Source: Bacteroidota bacterium
Lineage (GTDB): Bacteria > Bacteroidota > Bacteroidia > Bacteroidales > Prolixibacteraceae
DNA: 64,000 bases
Direction: 5' to 3'
Assembly (NCBI GenBank): GCA_023251455.1
Contig: JAHEYT010000020.1
Coordinates: 1-64,000 of the forward strand
A program made the translations under genes and the position numbers. Under the pieces are notes generated by a model. The model was given only the letters and a program-made list of their open reading frames with translations, ran no database searches and was not told the DNA's origin. The number at the start of each line of letters is the position of its first letter. Position 1 is the stretch's first letter. Positions 54,532 to 63,744 of this stretch are shown in pieces.

Positions 54532-55651
54532 GATGATTCAAATTATTGGCCAGATGGATTAATTCATCCTGACTCAAACACCGTTTTTTTCTGAGCGACA
54601 ATGCCTTCACCTGTTCTGTTAAAAGTAAAGTAAGGCTCTCATTAACGCTTATCTGCTGTTTTTCCAGAAAATGCCGAATTGTTCGGCTTCCCGAATGCCG
54701 GCCAATGACCATTTCTGTCGATTTTCCAATTTCCGAAGAAAGGAAAGGCTGATAGGTAAGTTCATTTTTCAGAAGGCTGTTGCAATGGATTCCGGATTCG
54801 TGGCGGCAAGCCATCTCGCCAACAATTGGTTTGGAAGGATGAATTGGCTTGGACGAAGCCTGGGCAACGAACCTGCAAAGCTCTTGCATTCCTGCAAGAT
54901 GAATTCCCGGATCGATTCCTGAAGATATCTTCAGTGCGGCTGCGATTTCTTCCACGCAGGCATTCCCGGCTCGTTCGCCTAAGCCGTTGATGGTTGCGCT
55001 GACCGACTGTGCCCCGGAAAGCAAGGCGCTGACCGAATTGGCAGTTGCCATTCCCAAGTCGTTGTGGCCGTGAAATTCGAAATCGACAAACGGAAATTTC
55101 TTACTGACTGACGAAAACAACTGAGCCGTAGAGAATGGGTTTAAAACACCAACAGTATCGGCTAAACGAATGCGGTCAACTCCTTCGGCCAGACAAGCGG
55201 CAATAAATTCATCGAGAAATTCACGATTGGCACGCGAGGCATCCTGTGCTCCAATGGCAATAAAATCGAACCGTTGCCGGGCAAATGCAATCATGGGCCG
55301 AATCTGTTTCATCACCCAATCGGTATTTCGCCCCATCGCTGATAGCTGAATATCAGAAACTGAAAATGAAATATTGATCCGGTTGGCGCCAGTTTTGGCT
55401 GATTCTTCGATGTCGAACTCTTTGGCGCGTGCCCAACAAAGTTTGTCGAACCGGAATCCGGACTGCACAATCTCGCGGATCACACGAATTTCATAGGCTC
55501 CCATTGCCGGAGTTCCTACCTCAACTTCTTTCACCCCGCAATCTTCTAACAGAGCTGCAATGTGGAGTTTTTCTTCCAGCGTAAAAACCACTCCGGGAGC
55601 CTGTTCGCCATCACGAAGGGTGGAGTCGATGATATGTGGAGTTTTTGTCAT
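54521..55651 (-). CDS. nifV: Homocitrate synthase
   Basis: 376 residues, a TIM-barrel DRE-metallolyase: IIDSTLRDGEQAPGVVFTLE at the N-terminus, VEVGTPAMGAYEIRVIREIV, RIRLADTVGVLNPFSTAQLF, and FEFHGHNDLGMATANSVSAL with metal-binding HxH. INGLGERAGNACVEEIAAAL and HESGIHCNSLLKN follow. It condenses acetyl-CoA and 2-oxoglutarate to homocitrate, the organic ligand of FeMo-co. The motifs are those of NifV/HCS rather than isopropylmalate synthase (no regulatory domain). It lies downstream of the ferredoxin gene in the nif run, with a 148-bp spacer. Confidence 0.92.
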   Translation of the reverse strand: MTKTPHIIDSTLRDGEQAPGVVFTLEEKLHIAALLEDCGVKEVEVGTPAMGAYEIRVIREIVQSGFRFDKLCWARAKEFDIEESAKTGANRINISFSVSDIQLSAMGRNTDWVMKQIRPMIAFARQRFDFIAIGAQDASRANREFLDEFIAACLAEGVDRIRLADTVGVLNPFSTAQLFSSVSKKFPFVDFEFHGHNDLGMATANSVSALLSGAQSVSATINGLGERAGNACVEEIAAALKISSGIDPGIHLAGMQELCRFVAQASSKPIHPSKPIVGEMACRHESGIHCNSLLKNELTYQPFLSSEIGKSTEMVIGRHSGSRTIRHFLEKQQISVNESLTLLLTEQVKALSLRKKRCLSQDELIHLANNLNHHEH

Positions 55652-55799
55652 AGTCTTGAATATTAGAATTTCGAATCTTGAATGAACGCAAATAGTTAAC
55701 TGTTAAGGGATTCGGGTTGCATGTTTCGTGAACAGTCACACAACTCGCAACTCGCACCCCGGAACATCTTTTGCTGCCAACTGCGACTGAATATTTGAG

Positions 55800-56105
55800 C
55801 TATTCGCTGATCAGATATTCCTCAACAGCATTGCCTTCTTCCAGCGCATCAAGGATTTCATCGATTTTGTCGGTAGTGATGGCTCCGTACCAAAAGTTGT
55901 TGGGTTGGATAACCATAACCGGACCCTGCGAGCATACATTCAGGCATGCGGTTGATGATACGGCGGCATCAATCCCTCGATCGGCGCACTCTTCAGTGAC
56001 ATACTGAATAAATTCGGCGCCTCCGTTTTTGTTGCAAAATCCTTTGGCATCGCCGGCAACCCGATACGAGTTGCAAATCAAAATGTGGTAGTCTGGCTTT
56101 TTCAT
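55800..56105 (-). CDS. [2Fe-2S] thioredoxin-like ferredoxin
   Basis: 101 residues of the thioredoxin-like (Shethna/clostridial) [2Fe-2S] ferredoxin family, with cluster ligands C11 (HILICNSYRV), C24 (GFCNKNG), C54 and C58 (STACLNVCSQGPVMVI). Such ferredoxins occur in nif clusters (FeSII-like or FdxD-like) and can donate electrons or protect nitrogenase. It lies between nifB and nifV on the same strand, with a dispersed repeat in the spacer to nifB. Confidence 0.9.
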   Translation of the reverse strand: MKKPDYHILICNSYRVAGDAKGFCNKNGGAEFIQYVTEECADRGIDAAVSSTACLNVCSQGPVMVIQPNNFWYGAITTDKIDEILDALEEGNAVEEYLISE

Positions 56106-56163
56106 GATGTGAGATTTTATTGTTATTTAATTTTGTGGGATTGTAATCTATCTCTCCTTTTCT

Positions 56164-56230
56164 CGTCATCCTGAACTTGTTTCAGGATCTCATTGAACAA
56201 CAGACCCCGAAATAAATTCGGGGTGACCTG
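56164..56230. repeat. Dispersed palindromic repeat between nifB and ferredoxin genes
   Basis: Two adjacent hairpins: ATCCTGAA / TTCAGGAT, then CCCCGAA / TTCGGGG. The 27 bases 56164-56190 are identical to 60621-60647. It could act as an attenuator or stabilise upstream mRNA ends within the operon. Confidence 0.7.
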
Positions 56231-56251
56231 TGTCAAAGAGGAAGCTGGTTT

Positions 56252-57508
56252 TTAGCAGCCTGTAGCTTTTCCGGTACAAACGGCACCGCATTTAAATACG
56301 TCTGCCTTTTTCACGGTGCGCAATTCTTTACCTTTATAGATAGCGTCCAAACCTTCGTCAATTAGTCCGGTCATTTCGACGATACGGATACCTGTGCGGC
56401 CAATGGTTGCCGACGGGCTTGGCCCGATTCCACCAACTAAAAGGGCGCGGCAATCGCTTAAAAGTTCTGACAGATCTTCCCATCGCTTATTTCCGATTCC
56501 TGAAGGGGGTGTTTTGCGTTGCTCCACCATTCGGTAACCATTCGGCGTTTCGCGGAAAACATATAAACTGTCGGCCTCGCCCAAATGCTGATTGACCAGC
56601 ATCCCTTCGTGACTGGCAACAGCTACAAACGGACGGTTCTCTTCATCGGCGACTGTCAGGTTAATCACTTCCGACATGATTTTCTTAGCTTCCACGTCAT
56701 CTTCGCCCAACAAGCCAACCGCATCGGCACGACAGCGGGCGCAATGGGTCATTGGTTTCAGATGCTTCGCAATTTTCAGGCGGATCTCGCGCATGGTGAG
56801 CACATCAGGCTCTTTCAGGTTTTCGTATGGTGTGTCTGCCACAGGAAATAATGGAATGGCATTCATCAGTTCGGCGCCCAATTCTTTGGCTTTTTCTGCC
56901 ACACTTTCAACCAAATGATCGTTCACTCCGGGAATGACAATGGTGTTGATTTTCACCGTTATTCCAAACCTCCGTAACATTTTGATGGCTACCAACTGGT
57001 TCTCCAGAAGAATTGCAGCCGCAGCTTTGCCCACATATCCGCGATTTCGGAAGCGGGCCCATTTATAGATATTTTGCGTTTCCTCAGCATCCAATCCGTT
57101 CATGGTAATCGTCACATGACTCACTCCCAACTCGGCCAGTTCTTCGGCAAACGGAGCGACATTCAACCCGTTTGATGAAAGGCACAAGATCATTTCAGGA
57201 AAATGTTCACGCACCAACCGCAGGGTTGTCATGGTTTCGTGCGGATTAGCAAATGGATCGCCCGGACCGGCAATGCCCACTACCGACAGGTTTGGCATCT
57301 TTTCTTTGAGTTTAGTTAGGTAAGCCAAGGCCTGCTCAGGCGAAAGAACCTCACTGGTAACTCCCGGGCGACTCTCATTTACACAATCGTAATCGCGTTT
57401 ACAATAATTGCATTGAATGTTGCATTTTGGTGCCACGGGCAAATGAACCCTGGCGTATGTGCCTTTCGCTTCGATGTTGAAGCACGGATGTTTTTCGAGA
57501 TCTATCAT
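56252..57508 (-). CDS. nifB: Nitrogenase cofactor biosynthesis protein NifB
   Basis: 418 residues. The radical SAM domain has C29, C33 and C36 in APKCNIQCNYCKRDYDC plus the NifB-specific ARVHLPVAPKC start; VVGIAGPGDPFANPHETM and ITMNGLDAEETQNIYKW follow. AHCARCRADAVGLLGEDD-like cysteines (THCARCRADAVGLLGED) are for the K clusters. The C-terminal NifX/NafY-like domain (about 300-400, RPFVAVASHEGMLVNQHLGE) ends with a Cys tail (FKCGAVCTGKATGC). It makes NifB-co, the 8Fe-9S-C precursor of FeMo-co. It follows nifN by 18 bp. Confidence 0.94.
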   Translation of the reverse strand: MIDLEKHPCFNIEAKGTYARVHLPVAPKCNIQCNYCKRDYDCVNESRPGVTSEVLSPEQALAYLTKLKEKMPNLSVVGIAGPGDPFANPHETMTTLRLVREHFPEMILCLSSNGLNVAPFAEELAELGVSHVTITMNGLDAEETQNIYKWARFRNRGYVGKAAAAILLENQLVAIKMLRRFGITVKINTIVIPGVNDHLVESVAEKAKELGAELMNAIPLFPVADTPYENLKEPDVLTMREIRLKIAKHLKPMTHCARCRADAVGLLGEDDVEAKKIMSEVINLTVADEENRPFVAVASHEGMLVNQHLGEADSLYVFRETPNGYRMVEQRKTPPSGIGNKRWEDLSELLSDCRALLVGGIGPSPSATIGRTGIRIVEMTGLIDEGLDAIYKGKELRTVKKADVFKCGAVCTGKATGC

Positions 57509-57526
57509 AGCGTTGAGTTTTTGTTC

Positions 57527-58948
57527 TTACATATATTTATAGCCAACTTCAGAATGGTCTTGTTTGTATCCGATCAGTGTATTGGTGATCTGGTCGAACA
57601 ATTCCTGTGTTCCGGTATAACCGAGGTGCTTAATGCGTTGTCCGCCAATGCGGTCGTGAATTGGGAAACCGCAGCGAACAATCGGGATACCCAACTCGCG
57701 GGCGATGTAATAGGCTTTACTGTTTCCGATCAGGATGTCCGGTTTATTTTCGGCACACCATTCGTGTATCAATTCATAATCCCAGCCATTTTTTACCAAA
57801 ATTGAATCGGAGTTCTCCGGACAATATTTTTTAATTTCTTCTTCCAAATGACCACTTTCACCTCCTGAAACTGCTAATGCCACTTCGATCCCAATTTCGT
57901 TCAGAAAAGCAGTCATGCCAACTACAAAATCTTCTTCGCCATAAACAACAGCCTTTTTTCCGAAAATGTATTTGTGTCCGTCAACGTAAGAGTCAATCAG
58001 GCGGCCGCGTTCTTTTTTGTATTTCAATGGAATTTCTTTTCCTGAAACTTCTTTCAGTGTTTCGAAAAACGTATCGCATGAACTAACTCCGATTGGCATG
58101 GGCATCCGGCGATTTTCGACACCAAAAGTGCTTTCCAGATAGTCGCCTGCCGAAGTTGCCTGTGCATTGTTCTTTACCCTTCCGGCCAGACTGCCTTTGT
58201 TCAGGATGGTACCAAATTCAATTGAAGCTCGGGCGGACCCGCATTTCTTAACCGATTCGATCGGAGTGCCACCATCAGGAATACGTTTGTAGGCATCCCA
58301 AATCGGGTTATCAAGTGTTTCTGAATAATCAGGTAATAGTATATAGTCAATCCCAAAATCTTCGAGAATGGTTTTGATCTGACGGAGGTCTTCCGGAGAA
58401 ACGAATCCCGGAAAAATATTGAGGTGTTCGCCCAGTTCGCCGGTTTCGGCCATCGATTTTACGATAGAAGTTACCGCTTCGTGGAAACCGTCCATGTGCG
58501 ATCCCTGGTAACTGGGGGTTGACGCGGTGACAAATTGGGGCAATTCGGTGCGGTTTGTCAGTTCTTTGTAAGTTTCGATGTAAAATTTCACATCGTCGCC
58601 AATGGTTTCGCTCAGGCAAGTGGTTGCCATTCCAATCACTTCGGGCTGATATTGCCGGATGACATTGTCGATTGCGGCGTGGCAGTTGGCGCCTCCGCCA
58701 AAAATGGTCGATTCTTCGCTAAAGTTTGAGGATGCGATATCCACAGGTTCTTTGTAGTGGCTGATCAGGTAGCGGCGGATGTAGGTGGCGCAGCCTTGCG
58801 AGCCATGAATGATGGGGACACAGCCGCGGATACCTTTGAATGCCACACTTGCACCAAGGGGGGCGCAGAGTTTACAGGCGTTGCGGGTCGATTTAAAAGG
58901 CTCTTCGGCAGTGGGTTTGGTCGGGGTATGATTAATCGTGTCTTTCAT
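57527..58948 (-). CDS. nifN: FeMo-cofactor scaffold subunit NifN
   Basis: 473 residues homologous to NifK: NACKLCAPLGASVAFKGIRG, PIIHGSQGCATYIRRYLISH, GMATTCLSETIGDD, and a C-terminal PIVRCGFPIHDRIGGQRIKH. Cluster cysteines corresponding to NifK are present in the first 150 residues. It forms the NifEN scaffold with NifE on which NifB-co is matured. The nifN classification rests on position after nifE and on NAC-x-x-C in place of the NifK CQPVGA motif. It is 106 bp downstream of nifE and 18 bp before nifB. Confidence 0.92.
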   Translation of the reverse strand: MKDTINHTPTKPTAEEPFKSTRNACKLCAPLGASVAFKGIRGCVPIIHGSQGCATYIRRYLISHYKEPVDIASSNFSEESTIFGGGANCHAAIDNVIRQYQPEVIGMATTCLSETIGDDVKFYIETYKELTNRTELPQFVTASTPSYQGSHMDGFHEAVTSIVKSMAETGELGEHLNIFPGFVSPEDLRQIKTILEDFGIDYILLPDYSETLDNPIWDAYKRIPDGGTPIESVKKCGSARASIEFGTILNKGSLAGRVKNNAQATSAGDYLESTFGVENRRMPMPIGVSSCDTFFETLKEVSGKEIPLKYKKERGRLIDSYVDGHKYIFGKKAVVYGEEDFVVGMTAFLNEIGIEVALAVSGGESGHLEEEIKKYCPENSDSILVKNGWDYELIHEWCAENKPDILIGNSKAYYIARELGIPIVRCGFPIHDRIGGQRIKHLGYTGTQELFDQITNTLIGYKQDHSEVGYKYM

Positions 58949-59054
58949 GGTGCTATTCTCCTTTTCTTTTTAATCCGGGTTGCGTGTTTCGGGTGACGCG
59001 TTCCGTGATGTTAGGTATTCTATATTTTACATTCTAAATTGGATATTTCAGTTG

Positions 59055-60383
59055 TTACTTCATAAACTTCCATACCGGGCTGCAAACCGACGCGTGGACT
59101 TCTTTCGCGAAATTCAACATGCCTTCGTATCCGGCCAGCGCTTCTTTTCGTTCGTGATTGTGATCGCAAAAGCCCAATCCGAGTTTGTAAGCAATGGGTC
59201 GTTCCTTCACTCCACCGATAAATAAATCGGCTCCGGTTTGTTTCACAAATTCCGAAAGTTCGTTGGGGTTCGAGTCGTCAACAATGATGGTTCCTTCGTC
59301 GCACAGTTCTTTCAGGAGGTTGTAATCGTCCTGATTTCCGGTTTGCGAACCGACCACCACGGTTTTCATGCCGAGTAAGCGCAATGCCTTTACAAGCGAG
59401 ATGGCCTTAAATGCGCCTCCAACATAAATGGCAGCTTTTTTACCTTCCAGTTTTGTGCGATATTCCTGAAGTGCTGGTAATAACAGGCTGATTTCTTCTT
59501 TCACCAGTTCGCGGGCTTTCTGCATCATTTCGTCGGATTTGAAAAACCGGGCCACTTCATACAGTGCATCCGACATGTCTTCGATCCCGAAGTAGGAAAC
59601 CTTCATAAACGGGATGCCGTATTTTTCCTTCATGTCTTTAGCCAGATAGGTCATCGATCCGGAACACTGAACTACGTTCAATTGGGCTTTGTGGGCTTTG
59701 CGCACATCGTCAATGCGGCCATCGCCTGTCATGCAAGCTACCATATTTACACCCATACGGCGATAATATTTGGCCAGCATCCAGAGTTCTCCGGCCAGGT
59801 TAAAATCGCCCAAAATATTGATGCTGTGTTCAGGAACTTCAGTTTCATTATCAGTTCCAATCAATTTCGAAAGGGCATCGCAAGCAAGCTTATAACCATC
59901 CTTTTTTGTTCCGTTGAACCCTTCAGACATAATCGGAATGACATCAATTCCTTTTTCTTTGGAAACCCTGCGGCAAACAGCTTCCATGTCATCGCCAATT
60001 ACTCCAACGATGCAGGTTCCATAAACGAAAGCCGCTTTTGGTTTGTACTGATCGATCAAGGTGATGAGTGCCTGATATAATTTGGGTTCGCCGCCAAAAA
60101 CCACTTCTTTTTCTTTCAGGTCGGTGGTAAAACTGAGGCGGTGCAATTGTGGTCCTGATGAAAGCGATCCACGGATGTCCCAGGTATAAGCTGCACAGCC
60201 AACCGGACCGTGAATAAGGTGAAGCGCATCGGCGATGGGATAAAGTACCACACGCGATCCGCAAAAAACACATGCACGCTGAGAAACCGAACCTGCCAAA
60301 CTAGCCTTTCCACATGCAATAGCCACGTCGTCCTGTCCTTTGGTGACGATTTGGCCTTTCCGTTCTTTCAGTATCTCGTTCAT
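59055..60383 (-). CDS. nifE: FeMo-cofactor scaffold subunit NifE
   Basis: 442 residues homologous to NifD: ACVFCGSRVVLYPIADALHL and LIHGPVGCAAYTWDIRG (cluster cysteines), VYGTCIVGVIGDDMEAVCRR and PIMSEGFNGTKKDGYKLACD. FIGGVKERPIAYKLGLGFCD lies near the C-terminus. The FeMo-co ligand His of NifD is replaced (CDHNHERK context). It forms the scaffold with NifN. A 316-bp repeat-rich spacer separates it from nifK upstream. Confidence 0.92.
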   Translation of the reverse strand: MNEILKERKGQIVTKGQDDVAIACGKASLAGSVSQRACVFCGSRVVLYPIADALHLIHGPVGCAAYTWDIRGSLSSGPQLHRLSFTTDLKEKEVVFGGEPKLYQALITLIDQYKPKAAFVYGTCIVGVIGDDMEAVCRRVSKEKGIDVIPIMSEGFNGTKKDGYKLACDALSKLIGTDNETEVPEHSINILGDFNLAGELWMLAKYYRRMGVNMVACMTGDGRIDDVRKAHKAQLNVVQCSGSMTYLAKDMKEKYGIPFMKVSYFGIEDMSDALYEVARFFKSDEMMQKARELVKEEISLLLPALQEYRTKLEGKKAAIYVGGAFKAISLVKALRLLGMKTVVVGSQTGNQDDYNLLKELCDEGTIIVDDSNPNELSEFVKQTGADLFIGGVKERPIAYKLGLGFCDHNHERKEALAGYEGMLNFAKEVHASVCSPVWKFMK

Positions 60384-60403
60384 GTTATTTGTTTTAAAAG
60401 AAA

Positions 60404-60685
60404 GGGGGAGTGTGCGGGAAGCTCCTCCCCCGTTTCAACATTAAAAAGAAAATAGCCACCTCTATCCCCCTCACCCAAAGGGGGATATCTCTTTTCCGTT
60501 AAGGGGGCCAACGGTAATTTTTAAAATTCGGACAGGTAGTTAGTCCTGTCCGAATGGCTAAAACAGGTTTGATTACTATTTAGAACGACTAGAGAATCCG
60601 GTATAATTTAGAACTGGAATCGTCATCCTGAACTTGTTTCAGGATCTTTGCGCAAATAGGGTCAGATCCCGAAATGAATTCGGGA
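60404..60685. repeat. Five-hairpin repeat spacer between nifK and nifE
   Basis: The 316-bp gene-free stretch 60384-60699 contains GGGGGAG (60404-60410) / CTCCCCC (60425-60431), ATCCCCC (60464-60470) / GGGGGAT (60480-60486), and ATTCGGACAGG (60526-60536) / CCTGTCCGAAT (60545-60555). It also has ATCCTGAA / TTCAGGAT (60625-60645) and CCCGAA / TTCGGG just after it. The 27 bases 60621-60647 recur at 56164-56190. On the nif mRNA these would lie directly after nifK and could lower read-through into nifENB or protect the nifDK 3' end. Confidence 0.7.
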
Positions 60686-60699
60686 AGACTTAGCTAATC

Positions 60700-62082
60700 T
60701 TACATTACCAGTTCGAACTTTTCTTCGATGCAGGCTGCATCCTGTTTGTCCATCAGCGCACTAAGGATTTTTTCAAGTATGCGCAGTCCGCCCATGTAAC
60801 CAATAGTTGGGAAATAGCTGTGTCCGATGCGGTCAATGATAGGGAAACCCATGCGCACAAACGGGATATTTTCGTCGCGGGCAATGTATTTGCCGTAGGT
60901 GTTGCCAATGATCAGGTCAACCGGTTCTTCCTTGATCCATTGGTGCATCAGGAACATATCGGCTTGTGGCCCGTTTTTGTATTTGGCTTCAGGAACACGC
61001 TCCGAAAGAATTTCTTCCATCCGTTTTTCGAAATGTTTTCCCGGAGTTCCTGAAACGATGTAAACCGGTTTCATATCCATATCGACCATGAATTCGATCA
61101 TCGGGATAATGTTGTCAGGATCGCCATAAATAGCTACCCGTTTTCCGTAGAGATATTGGTGCATATCGGTAATAACGTCGAGCAGGCGTCCACGTTCTTC
61201 GGTAATCGACTCAGGAATTGAAACCCGACCAGCTTTTGCCAATGCCTGAATAAAACGATCGGTAGCTTTTAACCCAACCGGAATATCGATGATGTCGAAC
61301 GGTACTTTGCATTGGTTATCGAGCATGATGGCCGCTTTTTGTGTGGCCCATTCGCCCAATCCGAGTGACTGCATACTGTCTCCCATGCTTACCATTTCAG
61401 AAATGGTTGTTCCGCCTTTTGGGTACATTTCGAATTTACCGGTCATTGGTGTGTCCAAAACATCAGACGTATCAGGCAGCAATACTGATTTCACTTTCAT
61501 CATTTTCATGATCCGTTTCAGTTCGCGCATATCCGAAGGTTCAACCCATCCAGAGAGTAAATTGATCTGGCGGATTTTTTCGTCGGTCTTTTCGGCAAAA
61601 TATTTCACGAAAGATTCCAGCATATTGGCGTATCCGGTGACATGCGAACCCACGTAACTTGGTGTTGATGCCTGAATAACGTATTTCCCGAATGGTACTT
61701 TGCCTTCGTCTTTTGCTTTATTCACAATCTGGTTCAAGTCGTCGCCAATAGTTTCGGACAAACAGGTTGAATGAACGGCGATAATTTCGGGTTCGTACAC
61801 CGCGAAAATGGTTTCGATGGCTTGCAACAAGTTGGCTTGTCCGCCGAAAACCGATGATCCTTCGGTGAATGAGCTGGTTGCCGCCATGACCGGTTCTTTG
61901 TAGTGACGGGTGAGTGCGCTGCGGTGATACGAGCAGCAACCCTGCGAACCGTGACTGTGAGGAAGGCATCCGTGAACACCCAAAGCTGCATACATGGCGC
62001 CTACTGGCTGACAGGTTTTTGCCGGGTTAACGGTTAAAGCCGTCCTTTCTCTTACTTCTTTTGTTGTATGTCGTAGTAACAT
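60700..62082 (-). CDS. nifK: Nitrogenase MoFe protein beta chain
   Basis: 460 residues, the short cluster III type that lacks the N-terminal arm of the proteobacterial protein. P-cluster ligands are C24 (NPAKTCQPVGAMYAALGV), C49 (HGSQGCCSYHRSALTRHYKE) and C107 (HSTCLSETIGDD). ASTPSYVGSHVTGYANML and IPFVRMGFPIIDRIGHSYFP are conserved. It forms the alpha2-beta2 MoFe protein with NifD. It starts 19 bp after nifD. The C-terminal EKFELVM end looks complete. Confidence 0.95.
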   Translation of the reverse strand: MLLRHTTKEVRERTALTVNPAKTCQPVGAMYAALGVHGCLPHSHGSQGCCSYHRSALTRHYKEPVMAATSSFTEGSSVFGGQANLLQAIETIFAVYEPEIIAVHSTCLSETIGDDLNQIVNKAKDEGKVPFGKYVIQASTPSYVGSHVTGYANMLESFVKYFAEKTDEKIRQINLLSGWVEPSDMRELKRIMKMMKVKSVLLPDTSDVLDTPMTGKFEMYPKGGTTISEMVSMGDSMQSLGLGEWATQKAAIMLDNQCKVPFDIIDIPVGLKATDRFIQALAKAGRVSIPESITEERGRLLDVITDMHQYLYGKRVAIYGDPDNIIPMIEFMVDMDMKPVYIVSGTPGKHFEKRMEEILSERVPEAKYKNGPQADMFLMHQWIKEEPVDLIIGNTYGKYIARDENIPFVRMGFPIIDRIGHSYFPTIGYMGGLRILEKILSALMDKQDAACIEEKFELVM

Positions 62083-62101
62083 AATTGGTTCCTCCTATTT
62101 A

Positions 62102-63733
62102 TTAAGCTTCAATTGTCATGCTGCCCACGAGTTCTGACTCGTTTTTCCAGGGGGCATCAATCATTTTCCAGATGTTGGTAGCGAGCATCCTTTCCATTTC
62201 GACATAGAAATTGATGGCTCCGTCGAAAGCTGTGTAAGGGCCGCCGTAGTCGTAGCTGTGTAACTGTTTGAGCGGAACCCCGGCTTTTTGCACCACGTAT
62301 TTCTCTTTGATCCCGGCGCAGAAAACATCGGGTTTGTAGTATTCGATTAATTTTTCAGTTTCCCAATGGTTGACATCGTCGATAACCAGCGAGTTTTTCA
62401 ACATCTCGGGCATCATTCCGTCGTAGTCTTTAAACTCGAAACCCTGGCTTACCAACTCCGCTTTTTTCTCAACCAGGTCTGGCCTGAAATGCGCTTCGTC
62501 TTTGGTTACTGAAAGTTCTTCGATGTTACGGGTATCAGCATCAATTTTGATCGTAGGAAGTACCTTGCGGCCTTCGTAATCGTCGCGGTGGGCAAATTCG
62601 TATCCGGCAGAAACAGTGCGGATTCCCAATTCAGAAAATAAATCCTGATAGTGATGAGCGCGTGAACCTCCAACGAACATCATGGCCAGTTTGCCTTCAA
62701 CGCGAGGTTTTATGGCGCTTTTTACCGCTTCCACTTTCAACATTTCGCGGGAAATAATTTCTTCCACTTTGGCTTTCAGACCGGCATCGCCAAAATAATC
62801 GGCAATCTTCCGGAGTGATTTGCAAGTCGATTCGGCTCCTACAAAACTTACTTTCACCCATGGAATACCGTATTTTTCTTCCATCATTTCGGCAATGTAG
62901 TTGATGGAGCGGTGGCACATGACCATGTTCAAATCGGCAGTGTGCGAATATTCCATGCTTTTGATGGTTGAGTTTCCGGAGAAAGTAGAAAGCAAAGTGA
63001 TGCCGGCTTCTTCGAACAATGCTTCGATTTCGAAAGCATCGCCGCCAATGTTGTACTCGCCCAACAGGTTGACCTGAAATTTACCAACACGTTCGCGGTC
63101 GTTCAATCCAACCACATGTTTAAATACACCGTTGTTGGCAATGTGGTGACCGGCCGACTGTGAAACTCCGCGGTAACCTTCGCAGCTGAAACCAAAAATA
63201 TTGATTCCGAGTTCGGCTTTCATGTCGCGGGCAACAGAGTGAACGTCGTCACCAATCAAACCTACCGGACAAGTTGAGAAAATACCGATGGCTTTAGGTT
63301 TGAACATCTCAAAGGCTTCGCGGACAGCATCTTTTAATTTGGCTTCACCACCAAAAACGATGTTTTCGTCCTGCATATCGGTTGAGAAACAGTAATTGAT
63401 ATAGTTGTCTCCTCCTTCAGGAACGCGGGTTTGGTTACGGCGGGTAAGCCAGGCGTAAAAGCTGCAGCCGATTGGTCCGTGTACCAGGTTGATAATGTCG
63501 CGGGTTGGCCCCAAAACTACCCCTTTACATCCGGCGTAGGTACAACCACGCTGTGTGATGATTCCAGGAATGGTGCGGACATTGGCCATAATTTCCTGCT
63601 CCAGATTCGGGTCGTTGATTACAATTCCTTTTACCCGCTTCTTGGCTATTTTTGCCGGATATTTTTTCAGGATTTCTTCCCTGAGCGCAATTGGATCTGG
63701 CAATCCGTTGGTATAATTTTTTCTGTTTGGCAT
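62102..63733 (-). CDS. nifD: Nitrogenase MoFe protein alpha chain (cluster III)
   Basis: 543 residues. P-cluster ligands are C64 (RGCTYAGCKGVVLGP), C90 (VHGPIGCSFYAW) and C155 (FSTCPVGLIGDD). The FeMo-co ligands are C273 (MVMCHRSINYIAEMMEE) and H492 (LHSYDYGGPYTAFDGA), and H196 lies in GVSQSAGHHIAN. An insertion of about 50 residues (about 388-440, RNIEELSVTKDEAHFRPDLV) is the hallmark of cluster III/clostridial NifD. The ligand set is that of the Mo enzyme rather than VnfD/AnfD: length, NifK pairing and no vnfG/anfG gene. It lies 11 bp after nifI2. Confidence 0.95.
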   Translation of the reverse strand: MPNRKNYTNGLPDPIALREEILKKYPAKIAKKRVKGIVINDPNLEQEIMANVRTIPGIITQRGCTYAGCKGVVLGPTRDIINLVHGPIGCSFYAWLTRRNQTRVPEGGDNYINYCFSTDMQDENIVFGGEAKLKDAVREAFEMFKPKAIGIFSTCPVGLIGDDVHSVARDMKAELGINIFGFSCEGYRGVSQSAGHHIANNGVFKHVVGLNDRERVGKFQVNLLGEYNIGGDAFEIEALFEEAGITLLSTFSGNSTIKSMEYSHTADLNMVMCHRSINYIAEMMEEKYGIPWVKVSFVGAESTCKSLRKIADYFGDAGLKAKVEEIISREMLKVEAVKSAIKPRVEGKLAMMFVGGSRAHHYQDLFSELGIRTVSAGYEFAHRDDYEGRKVLPTIKIDADTRNIEELSVTKDEAHFRPDLVEKKAELVSQGFEFKDYDGMMPEMLKNSLVIDDVNHWETEKLIEYYKPDVFCAGIKEKYVVQKAGVPLKQLHSYDYGGPYTAFDGAINFYVEMERMLATNIWKMIDAPWKNESELVGSMTIEA

Positions 63734-63744
63734 AACTGTAAGTT

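Noticed and set aside
55700..59020. CGGGTTGCRTGTTTCG-like segments at about 55706 and 58976 as sigma-54 or NifA sites
   Set aside because: They lack the GG-N10-GC sigma-54 core and the TGT-N10-ACA NifA dyad. They look like another dispersed spacer repeat; too short to claim more.
60384..60699. Possible small gene or riboswitch between nifK and nifE
   Set aside because: No frame with a plausible start and length, and the structures are explained by short palindromes of dispersed-repeat type rather than a known riboswitch core.
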